This document shows positions 16,834-25,395 of a DNA stretch of 64,000 nucleotides, piece by piece. This DNA is from an uncultured Porphyromonadaceae bacterium (GTDB lineage Bacteria; Bacteroidota; Bacteroidia; Bacteroidales; Muribaculaceae): NCBI GenBank assembly GCA_902489275.1, contig CABTZK010000004.1, forward strand, positions 82,478 to 146,477, in the 5' to 3' direction. Every line of letters begins with the position of its first letter. Position 1 is the first letter of the stretch. Position numbers and translations under genes: made by a program. The notes under the pieces were generated by a model that had not been told where the DNA came from, did not search any database, and saw nothing but the letters and a program-made list of their open reading frames with translations.

Positions 16834-19251
16834 TCACTGTTTTTCTTTCTGAGCGTCATCGTAGCCGTACCCATAGCCATAACCGTAGCCATAGCCATAG
16901 CCATAGCCGTAGCCGTAACCATAACCATAGCCATATTTCTTGGCCTTCATCTTCACATCGTTGAGCAGGATCACCATATTGTTGATTTTCTTCTCGTCGT
17001 ACATCCTCTGGAGGTCGTCGAGGTAGCGGCGGTCAACCTTGCCCTCGCGAATCACGTAGAGCGTCGTGTCGACCTGGCGGTTGATGAGCGACGCGTCGGC
17101 AACCACGCCATAGGGCACGGTATCGAGCAAGATATAGTCGTAACGCTTGCGCAACTCGGCAATCAGGATGAAGAAGTTGTCAGACATGAGCATCTGTGTG
17201 GGGTTGGGAGGAACTGCGCCCACGGGGATAAAGTCAAGGCCTGGGTGCAAGTGGCCTTTCGTGATGATGCTATCAATGTCGGTCACCTTGCCCGAGAGAT
17301 AGGCACTCACCCCGATGCCGCTCGACGCGAGATTGATGTACTCGGAGAAACGCCCCTTGCGCAAGTCAAGGTCCACGGCGACCACTTTCTTGCCCGTGTG
17401 AGCGAAAGTGAGCGCGAGGTTGACGGCTACAAACGATTTCCCCTCGCCGGGAACGGTCGAGGTCATTTGGATGACTAAGCCATCGCCGTTCTCGTGCCTG
17501 GGCGCCACGTAGTCGAGATTGCTGCGCACGATGCGCAACGCCTCGCTGATGCGGTCGCGTCCCGTCTCGGTCACGACCAGCTCTTTGTCTTTTTGGTCCT
17601 TGCGCTTCTCGGGCACATCGCCAATGACGGGAATCGTGCAGTTGTCTTCCACATCTTTACGGGTGTGAATCACGGTGTCGAGCGACTGAATCCACAAAAT
17701 CAAGAAAATCACGATGGAAGGAATGAGCAAGCCCCCGAACACTCCTGCCGCGACAATCTTGGTCTGGTTGGGAGCCACCCGCCCCAGGCTTTGCGCTTTC
17801 TCCACCACTTTGGCGCTTGGCTCGGTGATGGCGAGTTGCAGCGCGTTCTCCTCTCGCTTGTTGAGCAAGTAGAGGTAAAGCTGCTCCTTGATTTGCTGTT
17901 GGCGGGTGACTTCGGTGATGGCTTTCTCCTGCGAGGGGATGACTTGCAGGCTGCCCGTGGCTCGTCCCTCTTGCGCGTGCGCGCTCGACTGGCGGATGCG
18001 CAACGAGCCGATGTAGCCATTGAGCGAGCGCTGGATGTTGCTCCTCATCGTGTTGAGATTGTTGGTGAGCTCAATCATCACGGGATTCTCCTCGCTTGAG
18101 GTGGCCGCAATCTTTTGATACTTCAGCATCGTCTCGTTGTATTGCGCGATTTGCCCCTCAATGCCCGCGTCACTGATGCCCGTGTTGCTGGGGATGAGTT
18201 CCCTCTTTCCCCTGCCACTGATGTGGCGCTGCATTTGCAACGCTAAGCCGAGTTGCACATCGGCATTATCGGCGTTCTCTGCCAGCTTGGCGCCCGTCGT
18301 CGGGTCGCCGAATATCGTCTGTGGGGCCGCGCTGGCTTTGAGTTGCGCGATTCGGCTGTCGACCCCGCTCAAGTCTTTCGAGAGCGAGACAATGCGGTCG
18401 GCGATAAACTCCTCGGTGCTGCGGGCCACCTGGTTCTTGTCGCTGATGCCATCTTGGTTGTAGACCGCGATGAGCTCATTGAGCACGTCACGCGCCATTT
18501 CCTCGTTACCGCATTGGAAAGTGAGGTGGAGGATGTCGGAATACTTGTCGGGGCACTCGACATTGAGCGACCCGACCAGGCTCTTGGCCACATTGTAGAC
18601 GGTATTGACGTGGCAAATGACCTGATAGCCCACATACCGCTCATCGTAGTTTTGGGTCTTGGTAATCGCTATGGGGCCTACCGAGGTGTTCACCTTGTTT
18701 CCAAAATGGGCTTTCTTCCAGCCCCCCTCGTTCACTTGAAACTCCAAGTTGTCGCCTCCCTTGGGCACCACGGTCATCGTAAAGGGGGCGGTGACTTCCT
18801 TGAGCGGGGTGATTTGCAGCGGGGTGCTTTTGTAACTGTTGACATCGCGCAAGTAGACGTGACCGTAGTACATCACATTCAGTCCCAATTGGTCAACGAC
18901 TTGCTCCATCAAATTGGTCGACTTGATCTTGAAAGTCTCATTCGACAGCGAGTTATTTCCCGGCGTCATGCCCAAGTCAGAAAACACCTGGGTCTGGCTG
19001 CCCGTCGTGGCGCTTGTTTTGGTATTGATTAAAATAGTGGCGCGAGAGGCATAAACTTGCGACCGCGATTTAGCGTAGAGAAACGAAAGGCACGCAAGGG
19101 TAATAACTGAAATCACAAACCAATACCAACCATGCAGGCACGAGAGGAAAAATGCGCGCATTGAGATCGCTGTGCTTTGTTTTCTTTTTGGCGTTTCTTG
19201 CCTGCTGCTCTCTTCTATTATTTCTTGCATAACACGCTGTGAATTTGTCAT
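16834..19251 (-). CDS. Polysaccharide co-polymerase / BY-type tyrosine kinase (Wzc-like)
   Basis: The 805-residue inner-membrane protein controls chain length and export of capsule/EPS. An N-terminal Wzz domain follows a first membrane helix (about 42-62), a long periplasmic coiled-coil/GNVR-type region runs to a second helix (about 505-527), and a cytoplasmic kinase domain follows (about 570-770). Walker A is STVPGEGKS, Walker A' is VVAVDLDLRKG and Walker B is YILLDTVPYG. The C-terminus has 13 tyrosines alternating with 12 glycines, an unusually regular autophosphorylation tail. A TACCTTTG box lies on the minus strand at 19333-19326. ugd is co-transcribed; the glycosyltransferases and flippase are elsewhere. 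Confidence 0.93.
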   Translation of the reverse strand: MTNSQRVMQEIIEESSRQETPKRKQSTAISMRAFFLSCLHGWYWFVISVITLACLSFLYAKSRSQVYASRATILINTKTSATTGSQTQVFSDLGMTPGNNSLSNETFKIKSTNLMEQVVDQLGLNVMYYGHVYLRDVNSYKSTPLQITPLKEVTAPFTMTVVPKGGDNLEFQVNEGGWKKAHFGNKVNTSVGPIAITKTQNYDERYVGYQVICHVNTVYNVAKSLVGSLNVECPDKYSDILHLTFQCGNEEMARDVLNELIAVYNQDGISDKNQVARSTEEFIADRIVSLSKDLSGVDSRIAQLKASAAPQTIFGDPTTGAKLAENADNADVQLGLALQMQRHISGRGKRELIPSNTGISDAGIEGQIAQYNETMLKYQKIAATSSEENPVMIELTNNLNTMRSNIQRSLNGYIGSLRIRQSSAHAQEGRATGSLQVIPSQEKAITEVTRQQQIKEQLYLYLLNKREENALQLAITEPSAKVVEKAQSLGRVAPNQTKIVAAGVFGGLLIPSIVIFLILWIQSLDTVIHTRKDVEDNCTIPVIGDVPEKRKDQKDKELVVTETGRDRISEALRIVRSNLDYVAPRHENGDGLVIQMTSTVPGEGKSFVAVNLALTFAHTGKKVVAVDLDLRKGRFSEYINLASSGIGVSAYLSGKVTDIDSIITKGHLHPGLDFIPVGAVPPNPTQMLMSDNFFILIAELRKRYDYILLDTVPYGVVADASLINRQVDTTLYVIREGKVDRRYLDDLQRMYDEKKINNMVILLNDVKMKAKKYGYGYGYGYGYGYGYGYGYGYGYGYDDAQKEKQ
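16861..16935. repeat. Hexanucleotide repeat coding for the Tyr-Gly tail
   Basis: Twelve and a half tandem copies of a six-base unit (plus strand variants of ATAGCC) encode alternating Tyr and Gly at the end of the tyrosine kinase. The unit is a multiple of three, so gain or loss of copies changes the number of phosphorylatable tyrosines without a frameshift. Confidence 0.85.
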
Positions 19252-19691
19252 TTATTAAGTTTAGGACCACATGCTGACCTATCATGCCAGCCCTTGCCTG
19301 CATGTCTGCGAGGCATAAGTCGACGCAAAGGTAGTGATATTTTTTTGCATTCCTGCAACTTGCGACCACATTATTTTTAGAGACGAGCATGGAATGGGGG
19401 GCAAACTGTTAAAAAAACATTTTATAGCCTTTTGCAGGACAAAAAGCTCTATTTTCAAGCTACAATATCGCCAAAAGCCACAATGTAAAGTTTTAAATAA
19501 TTAACTAAATCCAACGATTCGTCGATTAATTTTTTATCAAATTAATCAAAACAGCACACTGTTAACTTAGATTAACCGCCCATTCACATTAATAAATTTT
19601 TTTCTTCCAAAAAAAGGCACTACTTTTGACCCACGTTTACACTAAAGAGCGTGTTTTTTTGTAATCGAACGAGAAACATTAAACTGATATA
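19252..19691. other. AT-rich divergent promoter region (kinase operon / inositol synthase)
   Basis: It carries TACCTTTG on the minus strand (19333-19326) for the kinase-ugd operon and TACTTTTG on the plus strand (19621-19628) about 60 bases before the inositol-phosphate synthase start. Between them lies a perfect nine-base hairpin GATTAATTT/AAATTAATC (19524-19547) and two TTAAC half sites near 19562-19577, possible regulator targets. No reading frame of note. Confidence 0.5.
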
Positions 19692-21002
19692 ATGATGACA
19701 AACTCAAACGTTAAGCCTGCTACTGGAAAACTTGGCATTATGGTAGTGGGATTGGGTGCCGTGAGCACCACATTTATAACTGGCGTGATGATGGTACGCA
19801 AAGGACTTGCGAAACCTGTCGGTTCCATGACACAATACGATAAGATGCGCGTGGGTCGTGGCGCCAGCAAGAAATACCTGCGTTACAAGGACATCGTTCC
19901 ACTGGCTGACCTGAACGACATCAAGTTTGCCGCATGGGACGTGTACCCCGCCAATGCCTACGAAAGCGCAATCAACGCCGACGTGCTGAAAGAAAAGGAC
20001 ATTGAGCCCGTGAAGGACGAGTTGCTCCAAATCAAGCCCATGAAAGCTGCCTTTGACAAGAACTACGCCAAGCGCCTCGATGGCGACAACGTGAAGCAAT
20101 GCAAGGACCGCTGGGACATGGTGGAGCAGATTCGCGAAGACATCCGCAACTTCAAGCGCACGAGCGGCGTGGAGCGCATCGTCGTGCTTTGGGCGGCTTC
20201 GACCGAGATTTACGTTGCTCCCGACATGAAATATCACGGCACCAAGGCTGCCCTTGAGGCTGCAATGAAAGCCGACGACACCGCCCACATCGCGCCCTCG
20301 ATGTGCTACGCCTACGCGGCCCTGATGGAAGATGCCCCATTCATCATGGGTGCCCCCAACACCACCGTCGACATCCCCGCCATGTGGGAGATTGCCGAGG
20401 AGAAGAAGTTGCCCATCGCCGGCAAAGACTTCAAAACAGGCCAAACGCTGGTCAAGAGCGGCTTCGCCCCCATCATCGGCACACGCTGCCTGGGCTTGAA
20501 CGGCTGGTTCTCGACCAACATCCTGGGCAACCGCGACGGCTTAGTGCTCGACGAGCCTGCCAATTTCCACACCAAGGAGGTCTCCAAGCTATCGACCCTG
20601 GAAACCATCTTGGTCGACCATAAGCAGCCCGACCTCTACAGCGACTACTACCACAAGGTGCGCATTAACTACTATCCGCCTCGCGACGACCGCAAGGAAG
20701 GCTGGGACAACATCGACATCTTCGGATGGATGGGCTATCCCATGCAAATCAAAATCAACTTCCTGTGCCGCGACTCGATTCTCGCAGCCCCCTTGTGCCT
20801 CGACTTGTGCCTGCTCAGCGACTTGGCGCACCGCGCCGGCCGCTACGGCATCCAGCGCTTCTTGAGTTTCTTCCTGAAAGCGCCTATGCACGACTACACC
20901 AGCGACGAGACTCCCGTCAACCACCTCTTCCAGCAATACGTGATGCTGAAGAACGCCATCCGCGAAATGGGCGGCTACGAGGCCGACGAGGAAATCGACT
21001 AA
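19692..21002 (+). CDS. Inositol-3-phosphate synthase (MIPS)
   Basis: The 436-residue enzyme makes myo-inositol 3-phosphate (1L numbering) from glucose 6-phosphate with NAD. The N-terminal Rossmann motif is GIMVVGLGAVSTTFI; later family blocks are IVVLWAASTE, IMGAPNTTVDIPAMWEIAE, DFKTGQTLVKSGFAPIIGTR and LGNRDGLVLDEP. In Bacteroides the orthologue starts an inositol-lipid pathway, but the partner genes (phosphatidylinositol-phosphate synthase and phosphatase) are not beside it here. It is preceded by TACTTTTG (19621-19628) and followed by a hairpin terminator, so it is transcribed alone. Confidence 0.93.
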   Translation: MMTNSNVKPATGKLGIMVVGLGAVSTTFITGVMMVRKGLAKPVGSMTQYDKMRVGRGASKKYLRYKDIVPLADLNDIKFAAWDVYPANAYESAINADVLKEKDIEPVKDELLQIKPMKAAFDKNYAKRLDGDNVKQCKDRWDMVEQIREDIRNFKRTSGVERIVVLWAASTEIYVAPDMKYHGTKAALEAAMKADDTAHIAPSMCYAYAALMEDAPFIMGAPNTTVDIPAMWEIAEEKKLPIAGKDFKTGQTLVKSGFAPIIGTRCLGLNGWFSTNILGNRDGLVLDEPANFHTKEVSKLSTLETILVDHKQPDLYSDYYHKVRINYYPPRDDRKEGWDNIDIFGWMGYPMQIKINFLCRDSILAAPLCLDLCLLSDLAHRAGRYGIQRFLSFFLKAPMHDYTSDETPVNHLFQQYVMLKNAIREMGGYEADEEID

Positions 21003-21060
21003 CGCGCATGATTTCTCCGCGCAGCAAGTTGTGCTTTAAGATGTGAGAATCAGGCTAAAT

Positions 21061-21094
21061 AAGGCTTTCGGCCGCAAGCCAAAGCGCCTTTTTT
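21061..21094 (+). terminator. Terminator of the inositol-phosphate synthase gene
   Basis: AAGGC pairs with GCCTT and GGC with GCC within a bulged hairpin that is followed by TTTT. Confidence 0.7.
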
Positions 21095-21110
21095 GACAAG
21101 AGAACTCATT

Positions 21111-21191
21111 AACTTTCGGTTCGGTGCTTTCCAGTGCTGGGAAAAATCGCAAAACCGTGTTTTGCGGGCTTGAGCAACCGAGCCGAAAGTT
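21111..21191. repeat. Nested inverted repeat, structured element of unknown kind
   Basis: Outer arms AACTTTCGGTTCGGTGCT (21111-21128) and AGCAACCGAGCCGAAAGTT (21173-21191) are near-perfect inverted repeats. Inside is a perfect hairpin CGCAAAAC-CGT-GTTTTGCG (21148-21166) and a short CCAG/CTGG palindrome (21131-21140). No coding potential. It may be a small non-autonomous repeat or a structured RNA. The rest of the gap to 21406 shows nothing else. Confidence 0.65.
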
Positions 21192-21406
21192 ATTCATATC
21201 ACACACGGACTGCTCTTGCCCAGCCCACTGCTATCGCCCAAGCACAAGGCAACGAGCCCAAAGCGGGCTTTGAGCGCCAACGCCCTGGGGAACACGCGCT
21301 CAACTCGCCACTCAACAAAACGCGATCAATGCTATAGCGCAAATCAACTTACTCGCTTTCAGAAACATATAAATTCACTAAAAGTATTGCTATTAACAAA
21401 ACAAAA

Positions 21407-22984
21407 ATGAAAACGAAACAGACACTTTTACTCAGTTTGACCATTGCACTCAGCATGGGAAACACAGCGTTGATGGCCAATGGGCAAGTCAACAAAGCTC
21501 CAAGTCTCACTCCAGCAACTGAAAATTCAGAAGTTCCTGACAGTGTGATATTCACAGCGCCCGACGGGATCACGAACACCTACTACATGGACTTGCTCAC
21601 CCACGATCCCGCCGTGGGCTACATCGGCGACTACCACAGCAAGGTGAAAATAACCTTCTGCGAGAACGGGGAAGTCTATATGCCCAATATGGTGTACCGC
21701 AACAGCATCAAGGGATTGATGAAAGGGAAATTGAACAGCACACAAGACACTATTTCCTTTAACAACAAGTTAATCGTGGGCTGGGGCGTCAACCAACAAA
21801 AATACTATTACCTAAGGGCTTGCAACGCAAATGGCCAACTCTATAGTGGCAGCGAATTTAAATTTGCCATCGACAAGGCTACTGGACGAATCAGCAGCGT
21901 GGGCGACTCGCTGTACCTGGCGCTGTACTTTGGCGAGGACACTAATGAGTACTACGGGATTGCAGGAAAATTCAACTACTTGCCGCAAACGGCCATTGAC
22001 AACCAATTGGACTCCTACGACTTTAGCTACACCAAGGCCGAAGATGAAGAAACTGTTATGTCGAGCAAGGCGAAAGGCTACTTCGAGGGCGATAACTTCT
22101 ATGTCAAGGGAATGAACCCCAAATATCCCGAGGCATGGATGAAAGGCACGCTCGTGGATCACGAGACCATCAAGTTTCTGTCACCCCAAATGGCCTATAT
22201 CATGAAAAACGATGACCCCATTGTCATGCTGGCCATCACCGAGCAGGAAGGCAACAAGTATATCGCCCATGAGGGGTTTGAGTTGAAATATGACGAGGAA
22301 CAGCAGACGATGAGCGGCCTTGCAGGAGGAGACCTCCTCATGGCCAACGTGATGCTCAACGAGGACCAGACGACCGAGATTTACCAAAGATACAACAATC
22401 TTTACCTCAAACTCAACCCCCTGAAACCTGCAACGCCCAATCGCCCTGAATTCTATAGCTTCTCGGCCAATGACAACGAGTTCACCTTCATTCTTCCGTC
22501 ACAAGACACCGATGGCGAATCGCTCGACACCGATTTCATGACCTTTAGGCTCTTTATGGACGGCAGCCCCTACACTTTCACAAAGGCACTCTATCCCGAC
22601 TTGAAGAGCGATGAAGAGCTCCTGGATATTCCTTTCTCATTCCACGACTATAACTACATCTACAAGAGCGGTTTCAAGCGCTATATCTACTTCAAGGAGA
22701 TTCCGCAAGAGACCGAAACGCTTGGTGTTGAAGTCAAGTATGAAATCAAGGGTGTGGCTCACAAATCGCAGCGATTGGTCTACAATATCAAGACCAACAC
22801 CTATAGCTATGTCGACAGCGAGATTGGGAGCGGCATTGACACACCGCTGGCCGACAGCGAAATCACACAAGTAAACTACTACGACTTGACAGGAAGAATC
22901 GCAGCAGAGCACAGCAAGGGCATCTGCATCAAAGTGACTTCACGCGCCAACGGAAGCAGGAAATCGGAAAAGATCATCCGCTAA
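21407..22984 (+). CDS. Secreted protein of unknown function with Bacteroidales C-terminal tail
   Basis: The 525-residue protein has a signal peptide (about 1-24). A long beta-rich body has internal similarity between segments (IGDYHSKVKITFCENGEVYMPNM; AHEGFELKYDEEQQTMSGLAG). The C-terminal region ends with VNYYDLTGRIAAE, GICIKV and KSEKIIR. That tail resembles the sorting-type domain found on many secreted Bacteroidales proteins, usually linked to type IX secretion or surface display. No catalytic motif is recognisable. It is transcribed alone between two hairpins. Confidence 0.7.
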   Translation: MKTKQTLLLSLTIALSMGNTALMANGQVNKAPSLTPATENSEVPDSVIFTAPDGITNTYYMDLLTHDPAVGYIGDYHSKVKITFCENGEVYMPNMVYRNSIKGLMKGKLNSTQDTISFNNKLIVGWGVNQQKYYYLRACNANGQLYSGSEFKFAIDKATGRISSVGDSLYLALYFGEDTNEYYGIAGKFNYLPQTAIDNQLDSYDFSYTKAEDEETVMSSKAKGYFEGDNFYVKGMNPKYPEAWMKGTLVDHETIKFLSPQMAYIMKNDDPIVMLAITEQEGNKYIAHEGFELKYDEEQQTMSGLAGGDLLMANVMLNEDQTTEIYQRYNNLYLKLNPLKPATPNRPEFYSFSANDNEFTFILPSQDTDGESLDTDFMTFRLFMDGSPYTFTKALYPDLKSDEELLDIPFSFHDYNYIYKSGFKRYIYFKEIPQETETLGVEVKYEIKGVAHKSQRLVYNIKTNTYSYVDSEIGSGIDTPLADSEITQVNYYDLTGRIAAEHSKGICIKVTSRANGSRKSEKIIR

Positions 22985-23019
22985 TTCGGGGCAAAAGCAC
23001 AGAAACCATCGTTTCAATA

Positions 23020-23053
23020 GAGGGGCGGGCTTCGTTTTTGAAGCCCGCCCCTC
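23020..23053. terminator. Strong hairpin after the secreted protein gene
   Basis: GAGGGGCGGGCTTC and GAAGCCCGCCCCTC form a perfect 14-base stem around GTTTTT. A T-run does not follow directly, so it may end transcription inefficiently or protect the 3' end. Confidence 0.65.
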
Positions 23054-23145
23054 CTCGCGTTTTCGGGTGCTCTTCCCCCCTCTCCACGCCGATGATGACA
23101 CCCAAGAAGTCGCATGTCTTCCTTGCCCTGCGATTTTTTATTATC

Positions 23146-23330
23146 GCTGTCCGGTAAAACTTTTATTGATTTATAAAATTAGGGCTGACACTTCTCACGG
23201 TGTATCAGCCCTTTTGGTTATCTTTGTATTTGGAAAAAAATTATAATCATGGGCAAAGATTGTCATTTTACCGGACAGCAATAGTTTGGCATATACTATA
23301 TACCAACTTCTTGAGAAAATTCTGTTCGAA
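23146..23330 (+). mobile_element. Remnant of an IS4-type insertion sequence (left end and broken transposase start)
   Basis: GCTGTCCGGTAAAA (23146-23159) resembles an IS end. An internal hairpin GGGCTGA/TCAGCCC and a TATCTTTG promoter box (23219-23226) precede an ATG at 23250 that encodes MGKDCHFTGQ, the N-terminus of DUF4372/IS4-type transposases. The frame then stops; YQLLEKI, expected later in the same family, continues in another frame from about 23286. The TTTTACCGGACAGC at 23266-23279 is the inverse of the left end and lies in the coding start, so the 134-base piece also looks like a MITE with terminal repeats. No target duplication is visible. Confidence 0.6.
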
Positions 23331-23363
23331 CTATTTAAATTTGCCCTATTGATTTTCATTGTG

Positions 23364-23406
23364 CAGGAGGTAAACACTCATCATCGGTGTTTACCTCCTG
23401 CTTTTG
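23364..23406 (+). terminator. Orphan hairpin terminator after the IS remnant
   Basis: CAGGAGGTAAACAC (23364-23377) and GTGTTTACCTCCTG (23387-23400) form a perfect 14-base stem followed by CTTTTG. No intact gene precedes it, so it may be a leftover of the insertion sequence or of a lost gene. The remainder of the gap, to the gdhA terminator, shows nothing. Confidence 0.7.
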
Positions 23407-23514
23407 TGTTTTCCAGCCCCCAGGCCACCGCGCGTGCGGCTCGGCATCTGTCATTCCCCGCTATGGGGGCTGACCATGGACTTGCACGCTATGCCACGCT
23501 CATGCCGGGTGTGC

Positions 23515-23551
23515 TTAAAAAAAGTTACTCAAGGCAGTTGGCCTTGAGTAA
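23515..23551 (-). terminator. Terminator of gdhA
   Basis: TTACTCAAGGC and GCCTTGAGTAA form a perfect 11-base stem with a five-base loop. On the minus strand a run of seven T follows. Confidence 0.85.
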
Positions 23552-23610
23552 CCAGGGGGTGTTTTATTCAAATAAAATAAAACTGATGATGTGCTTTCTT
23601 GGCGATGCTC

Positions 23611-24948
23611 TTAAATGATGCCTTGTCCCATCATGGCGTGTGCAACCTTCATGAAGCCGGCGATGTTAGCGCCCTTCATGTAGTTCATGTAGTTGCCTTC
23701 CTTGCCATACTTGCAGCACTGCTCGTAGATGTCGTTCATGATGGTGTGGAGTTGCTTGTCCACTTCCTCGGCCGTCCAGTAGATGTGCTCGGCGTTTTGG
23801 GTCATTTCGAGTCCCGAAACCGAGACACCGCCAGCGTTCACGGCCTTGCCGGGAGCGTAGACCATCTTGTTCTCGATGAAGAAGTCGATAGCCTCGGCTT
23901 GGCAACCCATGTTAGAAACCTCGGCGATGAGCATGATGCCATTTTCTTTCATTTGCTTAGCGTCCTCAAGGGCGACCTCGTTTTGCGTTGCGCAAGGCAT
24001 GCAGATGTCCACTTTACGTTCCCAAGGTTTCTTCTTGGCGAAGAATTGAGCATTGGGGAATTTCTCGGCGTATGGAGCGACCACATCGTTGCCGCTGGCG
24101 CGAAGCTCCAGCATGGTTGCAATCTTCTCGGGAGTGCTGATGCCGTCGGGATCGTAAACGTAGCCGTCGGGTCCAGAGATGGTCACCACCTTAGCGCCCA
24201 GCTCGGTAGCCTTGGTCACAGCGCCCCAAGCCACATTGCCGAAGCCAGAGATGGCCACAGTCTTGCCCTTGAAATCGGTGCCGAGGTCCTTGAGCATGTT
24301 AGCCACATAGTAGCAAGCGCCAAAGCCCGTGGCCTCGGGGCGAATGCGGCTGCCGCCGAACTCGAAGCCCTTGCCCGTCATGGTGCCTGTGCACTCGCGG
24401 GTGAGTTTCTTGTACATGCCATAGAGATAGCCAACCTCGCGGCCGCCCACGCCGATGTCACCAGCAGGAACATCCATGTCGGGGCCAATGTGGCGCCAGA
24501 GCTCAAGCATGAAAGCCTGGCAGAAACGCATGATTTCGGCGTCGCTCTTGCCTTTTGGGCTGAAGTCGGATCCACCCTTGCCGCCACCCATAGGCAGCGT
24601 GGTGAGGGCGTTCTTGAACGTTTGCTCGAAACCAAGGAATTTCAAGATTGACAAGTTCACCGAAGCGTGGAAGCGCAAGCCACCCTTGTAGGGGCCAATG
24701 GCGTTGTTGAATTGCACGCGGTAACCGAGGTTGGTCTGAACCTCGCCCTTGTCGTCAACCCAAGTTACGCGGAAAGTGAAAATGCGGTCGGGCTCAACCA
24801 TGCGCTCGATAATCTTTGCCTTTTCAAATTCGGGGTGTTTGTCATACTCGTCCTTTACAGTGATAAGGACTTCCTTCACGGCCTGCAAGTACTCTTTTTC
24901 ACCAGGGTGCTTAGCCTCAAGATTTGCTAAAATCTTTTCAACGTTCAT
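23611..24948 (-). CDS. gdhA: NADP-type glutamate dehydrogenase
   Basis: The 445-residue hexameric-type enzyme combines 2-oxoglutarate and ammonia to give glutamate, the main ammonia-assimilation step in gut Bacteroidales. The substrate site is clear: GPYKGGLRFH, LPMGGGKGGSDF (catalytic Lys) and PAGDIGVGGREVGYLYG. The Rossmann motif is VAISGFGNVAWGA. Length and motifs match the hexameric, usually NADPH-dependent GDH; cofactor is inferred from family. A TATATTTG box lies on the minus strand at 25049-25042, about 95 bases upstream, and a hairpin terminator follows. Confidence 0.95.
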   Translation of the reverse strand: MNVEKILANLEAKHPGEKEYLQAVKEVLITVKDEYDKHPEFEKAKIIERMVEPDRIFTFRVTWVDDKGEVQTNLGYRVQFNNAIGPYKGGLRFHASVNLSILKFLGFEQTFKNALTTLPMGGGKGGSDFSPKGKSDAEIMRFCQAFMLELWRHIGPDMDVPAGDIGVGGREVGYLYGMYKKLTRECTGTMTGKGFEFGGSRIRPEATGFGACYYVANMLKDLGTDFKGKTVAISGFGNVAWGAVTKATELGAKVVTISGPDGYVYDPDGISTPEKIATMLELRASGNDVVAPYAEKFPNAQFFAKKKPWERKVDICMPCATQNEVALEDAKQMKENGIMLIAEVSNMGCQAEAIDFFIENKMVYAPGKAVNAGGVSVSGLEMTQNAEHIYWTAEEVDKQLHTIMNDIYEQCCKYGKEGNYMNYMKGANIAGFMKVAHAMMGQGII

Positions 24949-25395
24949 GATAGCGTTTTTTTGTTGTTTATAGATAAAACTATATCTATTAATATAGTTG
25001 AAATAATGGTGTCTGAAAACAATGGTTGTCTAAAGACATGGCAAATATAGGGCAATTTTTTCTACTTACCATCGTTTTGGGCGAAATTTTAATCTTTTTT
25101 ATGAACGGAATGGTTTTTCTTTCCCATTATCAAGGTTTTAACCAACTTTCACAATGAGCAAATTGCGCCAAAAACGGGGCGGAAAGGTGTCAAAAAAACG
25201 CGTTTTTGCAGGCATCGGCGCCCCGATGAAATGAAATTGGCGAAATCGATGCCGAAAAGTCAAAACGGGTTCTACAGGCGGCCTTTTTCACGGGTCAAAT
25301 TTTCCCGATAAACGCTGGTTATCTCAAAAATTTCTCGTAAATTTGCCCATACAAAAAAGTAACCAGTGTTTAACGAATTAAAAACATAAAAAGTT
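24949..25395. other. Divergent promoter region of gdhA and serC
   Basis: It holds TATATTTG for gdhA (minus, 25049-25042) and TAAATTTG for serC (plus, 25338-25345). The palindrome AAAAACGCGTTTTT lies at 25194-25207 and a hairpin CATCGG/CCGATG at 25213-25228, both possible regulatory sites. In the serC leader, AAAAAGTAACCA (25354-25365) also occurs in the fba leader. No reading frame of note. Confidence 0.5.

Noticed and set aside
16830..16934. N-terminal extension of UDP-glucose dehydrogenase rich in Met-Ala
   Set aside because: It is the Tyr-Gly repeat of the kinase read in another frame; the NAD motif begins right after the ATG at 16829.
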